From: DATFAS01 sp035254305 | GTDB taxonomy: Bacteria > Bacillota > Bacilli > Aneurinibacillales > RAOX-1 | Length of the DNA: 12,210 bases | Reading direction: 5' to 3' | Assembly (NCBI GenBank): GCA_035254305.1 | Contig: DATFAS010000140.1 | Span: forward strand, 1-12,210 | Part shown: piece after piece, positions 12,161-12,210 of the stretch | Layout of the letters: the number at the start of each line of letters is the position of its first letter | Numbering within the stretch: position 1 is the first letter of the stretch | The notes under the pieces: model-generated | Told to the model about the DNA's origin: nothing | Databases searched by the model: none | Seen by the model: the letters and a program-made list of their open reading frames with translations, nothing else | Position numbers and translations under genes: made by a program

Positions 12161-12210
12161 TTACTTTATGATTCTTTCCCGAATTTCTTTAATAGCCTTC
12201 TGTACCATTT
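12161..12210 (-). CDS. C-terminal end of a minus-strand gene (partial)
   Basis: Only about 16 codons are inside the window. One minus-strand frame ends QKAIKEIRERIIK with TAA at 12163-12161, an ordinary helical C-terminus 7 bp before the terminator stem. Another frame ends at 12168-12166 with similar basic residues, so the choice of frame is uncertain. No family can be named. Confidence 0.35.
   Translation of the reverse strand, partial: MVQKAIKEIRERIIK

Overview
This window looks like ordinary chromosomal DNA from a low-GC, Gram-positive member of the Bacillaceae. The signs are strong GGAGG-type ribosome binding sites, AT-rich spacers with sigma-A-like promoters and U-tract terminators, tRNAs that resemble Bacillus tRNAs nearly base for base, and proteins most like Bacillus families (IlvD, PbpF/PbpG-type penicillin-binding protein, YqgQ family, YtzG-like pseudouridine synthase, YktC-like inositol monophosphatase). 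No mobile element, CRISPR array, prophage gene or recognisable defence system is visible.

Layout. Positions 2-455 hold five tRNA genes on the minus strand, transcribed in the order Ser(GGA), Ser(GCU), Met, initiator Met, Trp. They sit behind one promoter (507-535), and the operon may continue past the left edge. On the plus strand follow an unrecognised 129-residue protein (767-1156) and ilvD (1242-2927, branched-chain amino acid synthesis), which has its own promoter and terminator. A 60-residue minus-strand protein (3047-3229) converges on ilvD through back-to-back terminators. The 363-bp spacer 3230-3592 holds a cluster of DnaA boxes and a stand-alone hairpin terminator, just ahead of a plus-strand endonuclease/exonuclease/phosphatase family enzyme (3593-4255).

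From 4247 to 11089 everything lies on the minus strand. In transcription order these genes are: an inositol-monophosphatase family enzyme (10298-11089); queF (queuosine precursor reductase) coupled to a YqgQ-family protein; a class A penicillin-binding protein with a C-terminal FN3 domain and disordered tail; an unrecognised 103-residue protein; an RsuA-type 16S rRNA pseudouridine synthase; and an alkaline-phosphatase superfamily enzyme, whose 3' end overlaps the plus-strand phosphatase gene by 9 bp. Divergent from the inositol monophosphatase is a plus-strand SAM-dependent methyltransferase (11319-12002). A 9-codon leader ORF stops exactly at its start codon. A minus-strand gene enters at the right edge.

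The genes are a housekeeping mixture (tRNA supply, amino acid synthesis, cell wall synthesis, tRNA and rRNA modification, phosphoester hydrolysis) and do not form one pathway. The most interesting signals are regulatory: the DnaA-box cluster with 43-44 bp spacing at 3284-3578, the structured leader of queF, the leader ORF of the methyltransferase, and the loss of one expected iron-sulfur cysteine in IlvD.
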